From: Succinivibrio dextrinosolvens
GTDB taxonomy: Bacteria > Pseudomonadota > Gammaproteobacteria > Enterobacterales > Succinivibrionaceae
Assembly: GCF_011065405.1 (NCBI RefSeq)
Contig: NZ_CP047056.1
Coordinates: 2,254,747 to 2,318,746 of the forward strand
Direction of reading: 5' to 3'
DNA length: 64,000 bases
In this document: positions 15,295 through 24,541 of the stretch, piece after piece
How positions within the stretch are numbered: the stretch's first letter is position 1
How the letters are laid out: every line of letters starts with the position of its first letter
Program-made: the position numbers and the translations under genes
Notes under the pieces: model-generated
Databases searched by the model: none
What the model was told of the DNA's origin: nothing
The model's input: the letters and a program-made list of their open reading frames with translations, nothing else

Positions 15295-15864
15295 TTATTT
15301 CTTGAAATCTTTTTCTAGTTCCTGGAATCTTGCCTCGCAGGATGGCTCGTAGGCGATAAGCTCTGCATAGCATGCGTCACACCACAGAGCCAGTTCTTTC
15401 TCAAGTCCGTATACACGGGCTATTCCCCGGGACATTTTCCAGATATCCTCTGTGGTTCTCTGGAATTTTTCATCGTCAGAGGCTTTTTTCAGACCAAAGA
15501 AGCTTGATGCGTACTTTGCGCTCTTGCAGGTTGACAGGTATCTGCGTACTGCATTGCGCATTTCAAGGTACAGCTCTTCACGCTGTTCGTCATTAAGCTG
15601 TTCTCTTAAAAAGAACTCATCTATGGTCAGATTGACCTCTCTTAAGGTCGCTTTCTTTAAAAACTTGCGACGGTACAGTCCTGGCAGGTAGACGCATTTG
15701 AAAAGCCACAGATCTGCGATACGGTCAGGTTTACGTCTGAATTCAAAGCGTTTTTTGTATAATTCACGGCGGAAACTTGCCTTATCCTTATCTATTTCCT
15801 CTAAAAGAGCCTTTCTCTTTTCAGGATCAAGTTCTTCAAAATACTGTCTTACCTGTTCTTCCAT
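15295..15864 (-). CDS. Uncharacterised protein in the sugar operon
   Basis: A 189-residue, highly charged and mostly helical protein with no signal peptide or membrane segment. It is rich in Arg, Lys and Glu, with a C-terminal segment containing ELALWCDACYAEL. I do not recognise the family. It sits between the FGGY kinase gene (19 bases upstream) and the zinc dehydrogenase gene with its own AAGGA site, so it is produced together with the sugar enzymes. The tight placement suggests a role in the same pathway or its control. Confidence 0.75.
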   Translation of the reverse strand: MEEQVRQYFEELDPEKRKALLEEIDKDKASFRRELYKKRFEFRRKPDRIADLWLFKCVYLPGLYRRKFLKKATLREVNLTIDEFFLREQLNDEQREELYLEMRNAVRRYLSTCKSAKYASSFFGLKKASDDEKFQRTTEDIWKMSRGIARVYGLEKELALWCDACYAELIAYEPSCEARFQELEKDFKK

Positions 15865-15883
15865 TTTTATTCCTTTCTATCAT

Positions 15884-17485
15884 TTACCAGTTCATGGCCT
15901 TGATAGCAGCCTTTTCAACTTCAAGGCCTGCTACATAATGACGGGTAAATGTTTCAAAACCTTCTACCTCTTCAGGAGTTGCCATAATTACTTCTCCCTT
16001 GAGGTTCTTAAAGATGCGGTTATTGAGGAAATCCTCAAGCTTGCCATCTTTCTTGCCGTCTGCAAGATAAGCTGCAAGCAGGGCAATACCCCAGGCGCCG
16101 CCTTCTGAAGCGGTCTCCATAACTGCAACCGGAGTGTTGATAGCTGCTGACAGAATTCTCTGCATTACTCCAGGAGTCTTGAATAGACCACCATGACCGA
16201 GAATCTGTTCAAGCTTAACTCCTTCATCCTTAAGCAGAATATCCATACCCAGCTTTACTGCGCCTAATGAGGTATAGAGATTTGCTCTCATGAAGTTTGC
16301 CAGGTTAAATCTGCTGTCAGGCATTCTGGCAAACAGAGGACGCCCCTCATTGATAAAGGTGATATTCTCACCTGAATAGTATCCGTATGACAGAAGTCCT
16401 CCGCAGTCCTTATCTCCGGTCAGGGCATGATTATACAGCTTGTAGTAAAGTTCGCCCGCATCAGCCTTGATTCCCATCAGATCACAGAACTCCTTGAACA
16501 TCATAATCCATGCATTCAGATCAGTGGTTCCGTTGTTGGCATGAGACATTGCACAAGGGAATCCTGATGGTGTTGCCACCATGTCAATTTCTCTGTAGAC
16601 CTTGGAAAGCTGCTTCTCTAATACCACCATTGCAAAGGAGCTCGTACCTGCAGATAGGTTACCGAAGCGAGGGGCAACACTGTTTGTGGCTGTCATGCCG
16701 GTTCCAGCATCCCCCTCAGGCGGACATAAAGGAATTCCTGCTTCTAGATCACCTGTCTTGTCTAATAGTTTTGACCCCTCGGCGGTTAGTTTTCCTGCAT
16801 CATCACCTGCAACCAGAATCTTAGGGAAAACTTCTCTCAGTTTAAGCTTTGAGCCCTTTGAAGACAGCAGAGCATCAAACTTGTCTGCCATCTTCTGATC
16901 GTAATCTTTAATTTCTGAATCGATAGGGAACATACCTGCGCCATCACCGATTCCGATAACCTTGCAGCCGGTCAGCTTATAATGAATCCAGGCAGCAAGG
17001 GTAAATACTGAAGCTATCTTTTCAACATGTTCCTCTTTGTCTAAAAGTCTCTGATATAAGTGAGCTACTGACCATCTTAAAGGAATGTTGTAGTTAAACA
17101 GTTCTGTCAGTTCATCAGCTGCAGCTGTTGTATTGGTATTTCTCCAGGTCTGGAATGGGGCCAGCTGTCTGTCATCCTTATCAAGTGCAATGTAGCCGTG
17201 CATCATGGCACTGATACCTATGGCTCCGATTTTCTTTAAGGTAACCTGGTAGTTGTCTGAAACCTCTTTTTTCAGGTTTGCATAGCAGTCGCTAAGTCCG
17301 TTTAAAGCATCTTCAAGGGAATAGGTCCAGATTCCGTTTACAAGAGAGTTTTCCCACTCATGAAATCCTACTGCCAGCACATTGCCTTCGTAATCTGTTA
17401 ATACACCCTTGATTCTGGTTGATCCCAGTTCAATTCCTAATGCTGTCTTTCCTTCTGTTATAACTGTAGCAACTGACTTATCCAT
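15884..17485 (-). CDS. FGGY-family pentulose kinase
   Basis: A 533-residue sugar kinase with the FGGY fold. The N-terminal nucleotide loop is LGIELGSTRIKGVL, and a second ATP-site segment in the C-terminal domain reads ILGHGGLFKTPGVMQRILSAAINTPV, followed by ETASEGGAWGIALLA. It resembles the approximately 530-residue kinase found in Bacteroides L-arabinose gene clusters, from memory, and would phosphorylate L-ribulose or D-xylulose. It is transcribed after the ABC transporter genes. The only L-arabinose isomerase gene of the window lies 19 kb away without its own kinase, so this could supply that step too. Confidence 0.85.
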   Translation of the reverse strand: MDKSVATVITEGKTALGIELGSTRIKGVLTDYEGNVLAVGFHEWENSLVNGIWTYSLEDALNGLSDCYANLKKEVSDNYQVTLKKIGAIGISAMMHGYIALDKDDRQLAPFQTWRNTNTTAAADELTELFNYNIPLRWSVAHLYQRLLDKEEHVEKIASVFTLAAWIHYKLTGCKVIGIGDGAGMFPIDSEIKDYDQKMADKFDALLSSKGSKLKLREVFPKILVAGDDAGKLTAEGSKLLDKTGDLEAGIPLCPPEGDAGTGMTATNSVAPRFGNLSAGTSSFAMVVLEKQLSKVYREIDMVATPSGFPCAMSHANNGTTDLNAWIMMFKEFCDLMGIKADAGELYYKLYNHALTGDKDCGGLLSYGYYSGENITFINEGRPLFARMPDSRFNLANFMRANLYTSLGAVKLGMDILLKDEGVKLEQILGHGGLFKTPGVMQRILSAAINTPVAVMETASEGGAWGIALLAAYLADGKKDGKLEDFLNNRIFKNLKGEVIMATPEEVEGFETFTRHYVAGLEVEKAAIKAMNW

Positions 17486-17552
17486 ACTTGTTCCTGTTTG
17501 TTTAATTGATTGAAATTTATTATTTTTTTTACTTATCTGCTTTGTTTTTGCA

Positions 17553-17578
17553 GTCCGGTACAGAGCGCGGTACCGGAC
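17553..17578. other. Intercistronic hairpin, permease/kinase junction
   Basis: GTCCGGTAC pairs with GTACCGGAC (9 bp, 8-base loop) between the permease stop and the kinase start. The minus strand has no U-tract after it, so it looks like an RNA processing or stability element inside the operon rather than a terminator. Confidence 0.55.
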
Positions 17579-17595
17579 CGTGATTGAGTTATGTC

Positions 17596-18543
17596 TTATC
17601 TCTTGCGACGCTTCTTGGACATACAGTCGATACCTACGGCTACAGCCAGTACCAGACCTTTTACCACCATCTGGGTGTATTCACTAACGTCCATCAGAAT
17701 CATACCGTTGGTCAGGGAGCCGATAATCAGCACACCTGCGATAACACCTGACATGGAACCTACACCACCGTATACTGATACACCGCCCAGTACTACGCAG
17801 GTGATAACGTCGAACTCAAGACCTTTACCTACGGTACTCTGTGCTGAGTTTGCACGTGATAGCAGTACGATACCTGCTAAGCCTGCAAAGAAGCCTGAGA
17901 ATGCGTAGATCAGATACTTAACACGGTTTACGCGGATACCTGACAGTTCTGCTGCTTCCTCATTACCACCGATAGCATAGAAGTAACGGCCGAAATAGGT
18001 CTTGTTCAGAATGAAGCTGCCAAGTGCAAAGCAGATAATCATCAGAATTGCGCAGATTGGCAGGAAGTCAAAGGCTGACCAGCGACCGAAGATACCGAAG
18101 TCTGAATCAAAGCCTGCAATTGGACGACCACCTGAAATCAGATAGGCAACGCCTTCAAATACAGTCTGAGATGCGAAGGTTGCAATCAGAGCAGGAATAC
18201 CTACTGCTGCCACCATTACTGCATTGATAAGACCGATACCGGTAGCCATGATTAGAGAAATTGCCACAGCAACCCACATGTTTACACCAGCAGCTACCAT
18301 CAGCCAGGCACAGACTACGTTTACCAGGGTGATGATGGAACCGATTGACAGGTCGATATCTGCAATCAGAATAACGAAGGTCATACCGATTGCAGCGATT
18401 CCATAGTAGGAAACCTGACGTGAGATGTTGATGATGTTTCTTCCTGTAATAAAGGTTCCATCACTGGCAATAGCGAAGATGATGATTTCAGCGATGAAAA
18501 CCAGCCAGATTGCGTTCTGTTTTAAAAAGTTTGCGTTTAACAT
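17596..18543 (-). CDS. Ribose-type ABC transporter permease (RbsC family)
   Basis: A 315-residue inner-membrane protein with about eight to ten hydrophobic segments. Typical RbsC-family motifs are present, including GMTFVILIADIDLSIGSI near residue 60 and the cytoplasmic NEEAAELSGIRVNRVK loop that contacts the ATPase. It would form the homodimeric channel for a pentose, hexose or polyol. Its start codon immediately follows the stop of the ATPase gene (no gap), so the two are translationally coupled. Confidence 0.92.
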   Translation of the reverse strand: MLNANFLKQNAIWLVFIAEIIIFAIASDGTFITGRNIINISRQVSYYGIAAIGMTFVILIADIDLSIGSIITLVNVVCAWLMVAAGVNMWVAVAISLIMATGIGLINAVMVAAVGIPALIATFASQTVFEGVAYLISGGRPIAGFDSDFGIFGRWSAFDFLPICAILMIICFALGSFILNKTYFGRYFYAIGGNEEAAELSGIRVNRVKYLIYAFSGFFAGLAGIVLLSRANSAQSTVGKGLEFDVITCVVLGGVSVYGGVGSMSGVIAGVLIIGSLTNGMILMDVSEYTQMVVKGLVLAVAVGIDCMSKKRRKR

Positions 18544-20058
18544 TTATCGAGACTCCTTTGCCTCATCAGTGATACCGGATGCATACTGCATAATCTTGTC
18601 TGAGTCGAACTCATCTTTCTGTAGTTCGCCAGTGGTGCGATTTTCTGCAAGAACGATGATGCGATCCGACATACCCATTAACTCTTCCATTTCTGATGAA
18701 ATCATCAGCACACTGCGGCCTGATTCAACCAGCTCATTGATAAGTTTGTAGATTTCATATTTGGCACCTACGTCAATACCACGGGTTGGTTCATCGAAAA
18801 TAATCAGTTCACAGTCAGCGGCCAGCCATTTGCCTAGAATAACTTTCTGCTGATTACCGCCTGAAAGATTCTTAACCAGCTGATTCAGTGTAGGACACTT
18901 AATCTGGATTTCCTCACGGTATTTCTGAGCAATTTCTTTTTCCTTTTTGGAGTTTATTACACTCAGTTTGGAAATACGCTCATAAATAGGCATATTGATA
19001 TTGTTCTTGATGGAAATACCTAAAAGGGCACCATGACGTTTTCTGTCTTCTGGTACCAGGGCGATTCCAAGATCAATTGCCTCTCTTGGAGACTGAGGAT
19101 TGATTTCCTTTCCGTTGAAAATAATGGATCCTGACTCTTTAGGCTTAGAGCCGAAAATAATCTCGGCAAGCTCGGTTCTTCCTGCGCCTACCAGACCCCC
19201 CAGACCTAAAACCTCACCTGCATGAAGCTTCAGAGAAATATCCTTATCTCCGTTGCCGGTAACATTCTTAAGTTCAAGTACCACCTTGTCCTTGTTTACG
19301 CAGCTCTTGCGTGGTGGATATTTCTGGGTAAGCTCACGACCAACCATCAGCTTGATGAGTTCATCTACGGTTGCTTCAGGAGTGATCAGTGTTGTTACGT
19401 ATTCACCGTCACGGATAACCTCGATTCTGTCTGATAATCTGAAGATTTCCTCAAGACGGTGTGAAATATAAATGATGGATACGCCTTTCTTTCTTAAAAG
19501 CTCAACTACCTTAAACATATTCTCAACTTCGTTTGAGGTAAGAGGAGCACTTGGCTCGTCCATAATCAGAACCTGTGCGTTCTGCTGTATTGCCTTGGCA
19601 ATCTCAATCATCTGCTGGTAGCCTACGGTAAGGTTCTTTACCAGCTCTTTTGGATTGATTTTAATGTGCAGCTGATCAAAGGCCTTCTGGGCTTCTCTTT
19701 CCATAGCTGCTCTGTCAATTATCATTCCCTTGCGGATTGGTCTGCCTAGAAATAGGTTTTCTGCTGCTGAGAGTTCACCAACGTTGTTGAACTCCTGATA
19801 GATAACTGCAACTCCGTTCTCAGCTGCAAGCTGAGGACTCATTCTGTCGAATTCTTTTCCGTTGACACGGATTTTTCCTGATGTTGGAATCTCTGCTCCG
19901 GTACAGCATTTGATCAGTGTGGATTTACCTGCACCGTTCTCACCGATAAGACCTAATACTTCTCCCTTTCTAAGTCTGAGGGTAACGTCTTTTAGGGCTA
20001 CTACACCTGGGTATTCCTTTCTTATATGTTCAAGTTCCAGAACATAGTTCTCGCTCAT
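18544..20058 (-). CDS. Sugar ABC transporter ATP-binding protein (RbsA family)
   Basis: A protein of about 504 residues made of two fused ATPase domains. The N-terminal half has Walker A GENGAGKST and Walker B VLIMDEPSAPL. The C-terminal half has the degenerate Walker A VGAGRTELA typical of these proteins, but an intact LSGGNQQK signature and IIFDEPTRG. I chose the ATG at 20058, eight bases after AGGAG, over an in-frame TTG two codons upstream. It energises the adjacent RbsC-type permease and is coupled to it. Confidence 0.93.
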   Translation of the reverse strand: MSENYVLELEHIRKEYPGVVALKDVTLRLRKGEVLGLIGENGAGKSTLIKCCTGAEIPTSGKIRVNGKEFDRMSPQLAAENGVAVIYQEFNNVGELSAAENLFLGRPIRKGMIIDRAAMEREAQKAFDQLHIKINPKELVKNLTVGYQQMIEIAKAIQQNAQVLIMDEPSAPLTSNEVENMFKVVELLRKKGVSIIYISHRLEEIFRLSDRIEVIRDGEYVTTLITPEATVDELIKLMVGRELTQKYPPRKSCVNKDKVVLELKNVTGNGDKDISLKLHAGEVLGLGGLVGAGRTELAEIIFGSKPKESGSIIFNGKEINPQSPREAIDLGIALVPEDRKRHGALLGISIKNNINMPIYERISKLSVINSKKEKEIAQKYREEIQIKCPTLNQLVKNLSGGNQQKVILGKWLAADCELIIFDEPTRGIDVGAKYEIYKLINELVESGRSVLMISSEMEELMGMSDRIIVLAENRTTGELQKDEFDSDKIMQYASGITDEAKESR

Positions 20059-20075
20059 TCCCAATCTCCTTATGC

Positions 20076-20103
20076 AAGCCTTCCCATTTGAATGAGAAGG
20101 CTT
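20076..20103. other. Hairpin between binding-protein and ATPase genes
   Basis: AAGCCTTC pairs with GAAGGCTT, and the loop can add a CATT/AATG inner stem. The operon reads on the minus strand, where no U-tract follows. Such hairpins between the binding-protein gene and the rest of an ABC operon often protect the upstream mRNA and so raise binding-protein levels. Confidence 0.6.
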
Positions 20104-20130
20104 TTTTTGTTCTGTTTGGCTAGTTATTTA

Positions 20131-21159
20131 TTATTTCATGCCAGAACTGATTTTTTCTACGTTTTCCTTGGTAATAGGAGCTACACCACGGATTACGTTG
20201 TGCTCTGGAAGCTTGTTCTCTAGAATTAAAGCGAACATGCTTGCACAGCTGGTAGCGGTATCAACGTCTGAACCCTCAAAACCGATGATGCCCTTAGCAG
20301 GATAGGTAGGATCTGATAGGTGCTGTAACTGCTGCTTGGTTACGTCAGTTGTAAATACACCCATATCCTCTGGGATCTTGCCGTTTGTTGCGATCTGTAA
20401 GGCTTCATCTGCACCGATCATAGGACCTGCACCGATACCGGTAACAACCTTGCAGTCTGGTTCACGCTGTAAAATTGTTTCGATTGCTGTCTGTGCCTCG
20501 TTTGGACGAAGAGCTGCCTGACTTGCAACAATTTCATACTTGCCGTCAGCAACGTTCTTCATACCCTCACGGATACCTTCTTCACGCTCTAACAGGATCT
20601 TGGTCTGAGGGAAGCCTAGAACTGCAACCTTTGCCTTCTTGTCTGTGGTGTAGTGCTCATTGATGAAGTTACCAGCCAGCTCACCGATTGCAATACCCAG
20701 GTTGGTGTTGTTTAGAATCCAGTTACCGTCGGTATTTGTCATAGGATCATCCCAGCACATTACCTTGATGCCCTGCTTTCTTGCTTCTGCACATGCATCT
20801 TCAACTGCAGCTGCATCTGATGGGTGAACCAGAATGAAGTCACAGCCTGATGAGATGAAGTTCTCGATCTGAGCTACCTGCTTTGCAGACTTGTCATCGC
20901 ACTCAACAATAGTGAATTTTGCTCCGTTGGCACTTAGAACATCTTCTAAAGCAGCCATAACACCTGCCCAGTATGCGTTACGCAGTGACTGAATGGTAAT
21001 GCCGATCTTCTTGCCTTTTAAAGCACTCAGATTTGCCTTTGCATAGAACTCAGGACTTGCCTGGATACCCTGTGTTTCACTGGTAGTTGCAGCGAATGAA
21101 GGTGCTGTAAATGCTAGTGTAGCTGCACAGAAAAGTGCTGATAATAAAGTTTTTTTCAT
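20131..21159 (-). CDS. Periplasmic sugar-binding protein (RbsB family)
   Basis: The 342-residue precursor has a clear Sec signal peptide (MKKTLLSALFCAATLAFTAPSFA, cut near residue 23). The mature protein has the type I periplasmic binding fold: a KIGITIQSLRNAYWAGVMAALE start, DFILVHPSDAAAVEDA and KVVTGIGAGPMIGADEAL near the second domain. It delivers a sugar or polyol to the RbsA/RbsC-type transporter encoded just downstream. It follows the SDR gene and is followed by a stabilising hairpin. Confidence 0.92.
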   Translation of the reverse strand: MKKTLLSALFCAATLAFTAPSFAATTSETQGIQASPEFYAKANLSALKGKKIGITIQSLRNAYWAGVMAALEDVLSANGAKFTIVECDDKSAKQVAQIENFISSGCDFILVHPSDAAAVEDACAEARKQGIKVMCWDDPMTNTDGNWILNNTNLGIAIGELAGNFINEHYTTDKKAKVAVLGFPQTKILLEREEGIREGMKNVADGKYEIVASQAALRPNEAQTAIETILQREPDCKVVTGIGAGPMIGADEALQIATNGKIPEDMGVFTTDVTKQQLQHLSDPTYPAKGIIGFEGSDVDTATSCASMFALILENKLPEHNVIRGVAPITKENVEKISSGMK

Positions 21160-21206
21160 TTGTAAACTCCATGTATGTTTGTGGTTATATACTCTTGCGA
21201 GCGAGA

Positions 21207-21986
21207 TTAGAAACAGGTGAATGCACCATCAACTATTACATCTGAACCGGTTGTAAATGAGCTTGCATCACATGCAAGATATAAGGTTACAGACTGTAAT
21301 TCCTCTGGTTCGCCTAAGCGGTGCATTGGAGCCATCTCATTCCAGGTCTTGATTAGAGGAATCAGAGTTGGGCTTGCCTTAACCAGTTCAGTTCCGATGT
21401 AGCCTGGGCTGATTGAGTTAACTCTGATACCGTGCTTTGCCCATTCAATAGCTAAAGACTTGGTTAACTGAATTACACCTGCCTTTGATGCGTTATATGC
21501 GCACTGTGGCTGTGGAACGTTAACGATATGAGCTGACATTGAAGCGGTATTGATGATTGAGCCCTTGATACCCTTGCGGATCATGTACTTACCAGCTGCC
21601 TGTGCAGTCAGGAATACACCAGTCAGGTTGATATTGATAACCTTGGACCACTGCTCAAAGGTCATTTTATCTGCTTCTGCATTGATACATATACCTGCGT
21701 TGCAGAATGCGATATCTAATCTTCCAAATTCCTGATCGATAACGTCTATCAGATTGTTAACGCTATCAGGATTGGTTACATCAGTCTTAACAGCAATGCT
21801 TTTTACCTTGTACTCCTCGCTGATGAATTTAGCTGTTTTCTGAGCTTCTGTATCATCCAGATCAGCGATTACGATATTTGCTCCTGCCTGAGCAAATCCC
21901 TCTGATACAGCTTTACCAATGCCGCGGGCACCACCGGTTACAAAAGCGGTTTTACCTGTTAGTCTGAATTTATCTACTAGATTCAT
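21207..21986 (-). CDS. Short-chain dehydrogenase/reductase, polyol-type
   Basis: A 259-residue classical SDR. The NAD(P)-binding motif is TGGARGIGKA, NAG appears in FCNAGI, the catalytic Ser is in NTASMSAH, and Tyr and Lys are in YNASK. It ends with the usual VDGAFTCF. Asp at the end of beta-strand 2 (VIADLDD) predicts NAD preference. It is the first gene of the large minus-strand sugar operon and lies directly beside the ROK-type regulator with shared operator sites between, so it is probably the first catabolic step, for example polyol to ketose. Confidence 0.9.
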   Translation of the reverse strand: MNLVDKFRLTGKTAFVTGGARGIGKAVSEGFAQAGANIVIADLDDTEAQKTAKFISEEYKVKSIAVKTDVTNPDSVNNLIDVIDQEFGRLDIAFCNAGICINAEADKMTFEQWSKVININLTGVFLTAQAAGKYMIRKGIKGSIINTASMSAHIVNVPQPQCAYNASKAGVIQLTKSLAIEWAKHGIRVNSISPGYIGTELVKASPTLIPLIKTWNEMAPMHRLGEPEELQSVTLYLACDASSFTTGSDVIVDGAFTCF

Positions 21987-22056
21987 GAAGAAACTCCTTA
22001 CAAATACGTGTGTTTGTTAAATATGGAATATTATTTTTGTAAATTTCCTGTAAAAT

Positions 22057-22111
22057 ACTTTAACAAAGTTATTTTAATAAAGTAACTTTTATTATATGAC
22101 TTTATATAAGT
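22057..22111. promoter_or_regulatory. ROK-regulator operator cluster (ACTTT-N3-AAAGT)
   Basis: Three related 13-mers lie between the SDR operon and the ROK regulator gene: ACTTTAACAAAGT at 22057, ATTTTAATAAAGT at 22071 and ACTTTATATAAGT at 22099. The first two are 14 bp apart. The same 13-mer with the same 14-bp spacing appears upstream of the orphan binding-protein gene at 25787-25833. They resemble NagC/XylR-type ROK operators in length and AT-richness. Confidence 0.65.
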
Positions 22112-22248
22112 AATTTGATATAAGTCAAAAAACAATAAAATTACCCCTTAAAAACGAGATATAAATCATGTTTTATGGCTTTTTTCGATTTTTTGGCACC
22201 GGCTATACGGTACATTGTTTTTATGAAAGCTATAAAAAGGATGTGGAT

Positions 22249-23421
22249 GTGAACGATTATTATATAGACCCTAAAAAAGCTAATAAGGAAAGGATATTAG
22301 GTCTGTTCTTCCTGCATGATGCTCTCTCAAAACCTCAGATTGCAGAACTCACAGGCTTCAGTCTTCCAACCATTAACGGTCATATGAAAGATCTTGAGAA
22401 TATGGGAATGATTGGTCCTGGTGAACTTATGGATTCCTCAGGGGGCAGACCTGCAATTTCATACAGACTTCTTCCTAGATCAAAACTTGCTCTTGGCGCT
22501 GAGATCAGAAAGGATTTTGTGAAAATCTGTCTTTGTGATTTAAAAGGCGAGGTGGTGAAGCTCTGGAATATAGGCATCGAATATAAAAATGAGAAAGCCT
22601 ACTCCGCGAAGCTTAACAGTTTACTTAAGGAAGCAATTTCAACCTGTGGTTATCCTCTGGACAACATACTCGGTATCGGTGTTGCCATACAGGGTGTGGT
22701 CAACAAGGCTGGAACCGAGATTATTTTCTCAAAGATTCTGGATACCTCAGAGCTTGATCTAGAAATAATTAAAAAGGATATCTCAATTCCGGTCCGTCTG
22801 TGTCACGATGTCAAAACTGCAGCCTTAGCAGAACTGTGGCACAACCGAAAGATTTCCAACGGTATATACATAGCGATGTCAGAGCATCTTGGAGGTTCCC
22901 TGATAAAAAGCCGCTGTATTGAACACGGCCGTTCCGGATATGCCGGTTCCTGGGACCATGTGACCTTTTCAAACAAGGGAAAGCTCTGCTACTGCGGAAA
23001 ACGCGGCTGTATTGATACCTACTGTAATTTTGAAACCCTGTTTGAGGGAGAGAGCATTCCTGATTTCTTCTTTAAGTTAAGAGAGGAGAAATCCAAAGAA
23101 TATAAGGTTCGCTGGTCAAAATATCTGTCAACTATTGCTTTTGGTCTGTATCAGGCCTGGCTGATTCTAGAGCGACGAATCATTCTAGGCGGCGAGCTGG
23201 CTATGTGGCTTAATCCTGAGGATGTGGCCTTTGTTGAAAACGAGATTATCAACAGAAGCACCTTTACCTGCAGACCTGGTTTTGTGATTAAGGCAAATGT
23301 TGAGCATCATGCATGTGCCATAGGTGCTGCTCTGCCATATCTTGCTGATGAGATTCCAGAGCCGGTGAGACCTATTGAGGGCTGGTCAACCTACTGCAAA
23401 CCAGAAATAATAGAATATTAA
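22249..23421 (+). CDS. ROK-family transcriptional regulator
   Basis: A protein of about 390 residues with an N-terminal winged helix (LSKPQIAELTGFSLPTINGHMKDLENMGMI) followed by a ROK sugar-kinase-like domain. That domain includes the zinc motif CYCGKRGCID and an actin-like fold start (LALGAEIRKDFVKICL). I prefer the GTG at 22249, eight bases after AAAAAGG, because the upstream ATG at 22168 adds an odd aromatic-rich tail with a poor ribosome site. Such proteins are repressors or activators that respond to sugars. It is divergent from the SDR-led transport operon and is followed by the DUF4432 gene, probably in one unit. Confidence 0.88.
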   Translation: MNDYYIDPKKANKERILGLFFLHDALSKPQIAELTGFSLPTINGHMKDLENMGMIGPGELMDSSGGRPAISYRLLPRSKLALGAEIRKDFVKICLCDLKGEVVKLWNIGIEYKNEKAYSAKLNSLLKEAISTCGYPLDNILGIGVAIQGVVNKAGTEIIFSKILDTSELDLEIIKKDISIPVRLCHDVKTAALAELWHNRKISNGIYIAMSEHLGGSLIKSRCIEHGRSGYAGSWDHVTFSNKGKLCYCGKRGCIDTYCNFETLFEGESIPDFFFKLREEKSKEYKVRWSKYLSTIAFGLYQAWLILERRIILGGELAMWLNPEDVAFVENEIINRSTFTCRPGFVIKANVEHHACAIGAALPYLADEIPEPVRPIEGWSTYCKPEIIEY

Positions 23422-23466
23422 GCTTTAAAAGATAAAAATATAAACATTTTTCAAGGAGTAATTTAA

Positions 23467-24429
23467 ATGAACCCATATATTGGTCACGCTTCCCAGCTTT
23501 TTGGAGTTGAAGAGCATCGTCTTGTCGGCGGCAAGGGTGATGGAATGCGTATTTTTGAAATACACAACGGCAAAGGTATTGATTTAACCGTCTGTGCTGA
23601 TCGCTGTGCCGATATTTCAAGACTGCGCTTTAAGGGACAGAACCTGAGCTACATGACAGCCTGCGGTTATGTTGCACCTGCATACTATGACAGCATCGGA
23701 GCCAACTGGTTAAATTCATTTACTGCAGGATTCCTGACCACATGCGGTTTCCAGAATGTCGGTATTCCAAATGAGGATGAGGGCGAAGAGCTTTCACTGC
23801 ACGGATCAATCGGCAACACTCCTTGTGAGCACATCTATTACCGTGAAGAAGGAGATGAACTCAATATTTATGCAACAGTTAAGGACGAGACTATTTTCGG
23901 CCGCAAACTGGTTTTAGAGCGTAAGATCAGTGTATCCACCAAGGAAAACGTCATTGTCATCACCGATAAGATTCTGAACACCGGAGACAAGGATGAACAG
24001 GTTGGTATCCTTTATCACATGAATATGGGCTATCCTCTGTTAGATGAGGACAGTATCATCACCATTCCATCAACCCAGGTTATTGCCCGTAATGCTCATG
24101 CCCAGGAAGATATTGAAAACTGGATGAAGGTTGAGAAGCCAACTCCACACTATGAGGAGCGCTGCTACTACCACTACTTCAAGGATGGCAACGGCTATGC
24201 CTCTATTGAACAGCCTAAATCAGGAATGAAACTTGAGATTTCTTATGATGCAAAGACTCTTGATCATTTTGTTCAGTGGAAGATGATGGGCGTTCGTGAT
24301 TATGTAATGGGTCTTGAGTGCGGTAATACCCTGCCAGAGGGCAGAGCCGAGATGCGCAGACGCGGTCAGCTCAAGTTTGTAAAACCTGGTGAGTCTCTGG
24401 ATTACAAGGTAACCATAAGATTAAGCTAG
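23467..24429 (+). CDS. DUF4432 family, aldose 1-epimerase-like protein
   Basis: A 320-residue protein of the galactose mutarotase-like superfamily. The sequence shows the all-beta pattern, an early VCADRCADISRLRFKGQNLSY and SLHGSIGNTPCEHI, in the place where mutarotases keep an active-site His, and GILYHMNMGYPLLDED. These segments match DUF4432, a group often found in sugar catabolic operons that may act on the anomeric carbon or on an acyclic ketose. It has an AAGGAG ribosome site and a strong terminator after it. Confidence 0.85.
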   Translation: MNPYIGHASQLFGVEEHRLVGGKGDGMRIFEIHNGKGIDLTVCADRCADISRLRFKGQNLSYMTACGYVAPAYYDSIGANWLNSFTAGFLTTCGFQNVGIPNEDEGEELSLHGSIGNTPCEHIYYREEGDELNIYATVKDETIFGRKLVLERKISVSTKENVIVITDKILNTGDKDEQVGILYHMNMGYPLLDEDSIITIPSTQVIARNAHAQEDIENWMKVEKPTPHYEERCYYHYFKDGNGYASIEQPKSGMKLEISYDAKTLDHFVQWKMMGVRDYVMGLECGNTLPEGRAEMRRRGQLKFVKPGESLDYKVTIRLS

Positions 24430-24479
24430 TCTGATGTTCTTCTTCGTTGTTGCAGCATATCATTTCGACGAAGAATTAA

Positions 24480-24511
24480 GGCCAGTGAGTTTTTTCTCAC
24501 TGGCCCTTTTT
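24480..24511 (+). terminator. Terminator of the ROK-DUF4432 unit
   Basis: GGCCAGTGAG pairs with CTCACTGGCC (10 bp) around a T-rich loop and is followed by CTTTTT. It could also serve the opposing binding-protein gene. Confidence 0.92.
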
Positions 24512-24541
24512 GATCTGTAACTACTATCTTTCGGATTAAGT

